Shown: in pieces, positions 63,898 to 64,000 of the stretch
Numbering within the stretch: the stretch's first letter is position 1
Layout: each line of letters starts with the position of its first letter
Source of the DNA: Reichenbachiella ulvae
GTDB lineage: Bacteria > Bacteroidota > Bacteroidia > Cytophagales > Cyclobacteriaceae
Assembly (NCBI RefSeq): GCF_025833875.1
Contig: NZ_JAOYOD010000001.1
Coordinates: 124,001 to 188,000 of the forward strand
Length of the DNA stretch: 64,000 nucleotides
Reading direction: 5' to 3'
Made by a program: the position numbers and the translations under genes
The notes under the pieces: generated by a model
Told to the model about the DNA's origin: nothing
The model's input: only the letters and a program-made list of their open reading frames with translations
The model's database searches: none

Positions 63898-64000
63898 GAG
63901 TTGTCAGTACCATCCACAGAGTTGTCTGTGTCACCTTCTAAGTCGTCAGTATCATTGGCTGAGTTGTCAGTGGAACCTTCTAAGTCGTCAGTATCATCCA
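63898..64000. repeat. 21-nt tandem array 3 (RAGTyGTCwGT core), cut by window end
   Basis: Units begin at 63898, 63919, 63940, 63961 and 63982 (the last is incomplete), exactly 21 nt apart, with core RAGTyGTCwGT and about 10 variable bases. On the minus strand a frame of 35 codons reads as acidic heptads (TDDLEG, TDNS) and ends at TAG 63891-63893, directly at the palindrome. It may thus be the 3' end of a gene starting outside the window, or non-coding like arrays 1 and 2. Confidence 0.88.

Noticed and set aside
1..64000. Insertion sequences or prophage
   Set aside because: No transposase, integrase or phage structural gene was recognised on either strand.

Overview
The window looks like a chromosome segment of a Bacteroidota bacterium, most likely a marine Cytophagales member. 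SusC/SusD transporters, a hybrid two-component regulator, many lipoproteins with a Cys lipobox, several promoters of the TTG-19 nt-TAnnTTTG type and the absence of Shine-Dalgarno sites all point that way. The genus cannot be fixed from sequence alone. No rRNA, tRNA, transposase or cas gene was seen.

Layout. 0.2-2.2 kb: a tiny lipoprotein, a charged coiled-coil exported protein and a Gfo/Idh/MocA oxidoreductase. 2.4-40.1 kb: a large glycan utilisation locus. In order it has a GH95 alpha-L-fucosidase (interrupted by an in-frame TAG), a hybrid two-component sensor, an accessory stretch (9.1-15.3 kb), then SusC, SusD, a surface glycan-binding lipoprotein, BACON-GH5, GH2, GH31, PA14-GH31 and GH3. 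GH97, a small membrane protein, a NUDIX-type regulator and a divergent second GH3 follow. The enzyme set fits stepwise removal of Fuc, Gal, Xyl and Glc from fucogalacto-xyloglucan. 40.1-47.1 kb: K+ channel, IscA-like protein, methylmalonyl-CoA epimerase, ThiL, STAS-like protein, a sensor kinase with a periplasmic solute-binding domain and a TMEM220 protein. 47.1-55 kb: a minus-strand cluster with a PQQ-type sugar dehydrogenase/cytochrome c protein, a sugar isomerase lipoprotein, a TonB receptor and a second carboxypeptidase-regulatory-domain protein. 55.2-62.1 kb: TonB receptor, HMA-AraC regulator, copper P-type ATPase and an outer-membrane porin. 62.3-64 kb: cyclophilin, a Cys-rich exported protein and dispersed repeats.

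The most unusual signal is a family of three intergenic tandem arrays (about 9.07-9.24, 12.46-12.65 and 63.90-64.00 kb). All have a period of exactly 21 nt. Each unit has an approximately 11-nt array-specific core and an approximately 10-nt variable part, and an RAGTY (AAGTC-like) anchor recurs in all three. Two of the arrays lie beside copies of the same 31-nt palindrome. Arrays 1 and 2 bracket a small minus-strand accessory island (LspA paralogue, toxin-antitoxin pair, DUF4304 protein, membrane protein) that separates the PUL regulator from its SusC/SusD genes. Array 3 may instead be the coding end of a gene that runs off the window.

How the parts work together. SusC/D and the glycan-binding lipoprotein capture and import xyloglucan fragments made by GH5. 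GH2, the two GH31 enzymes, GH3 and (if functional) GH95 degrade them. The hybrid sensor probably senses an oligosaccharide and switches on the operon. An intra-operon hairpin after the binding protein probably makes the transport genes more abundant than the enzymes. The NUDIX regulator probably controls the outlying GH3 through an operator over its promoter.
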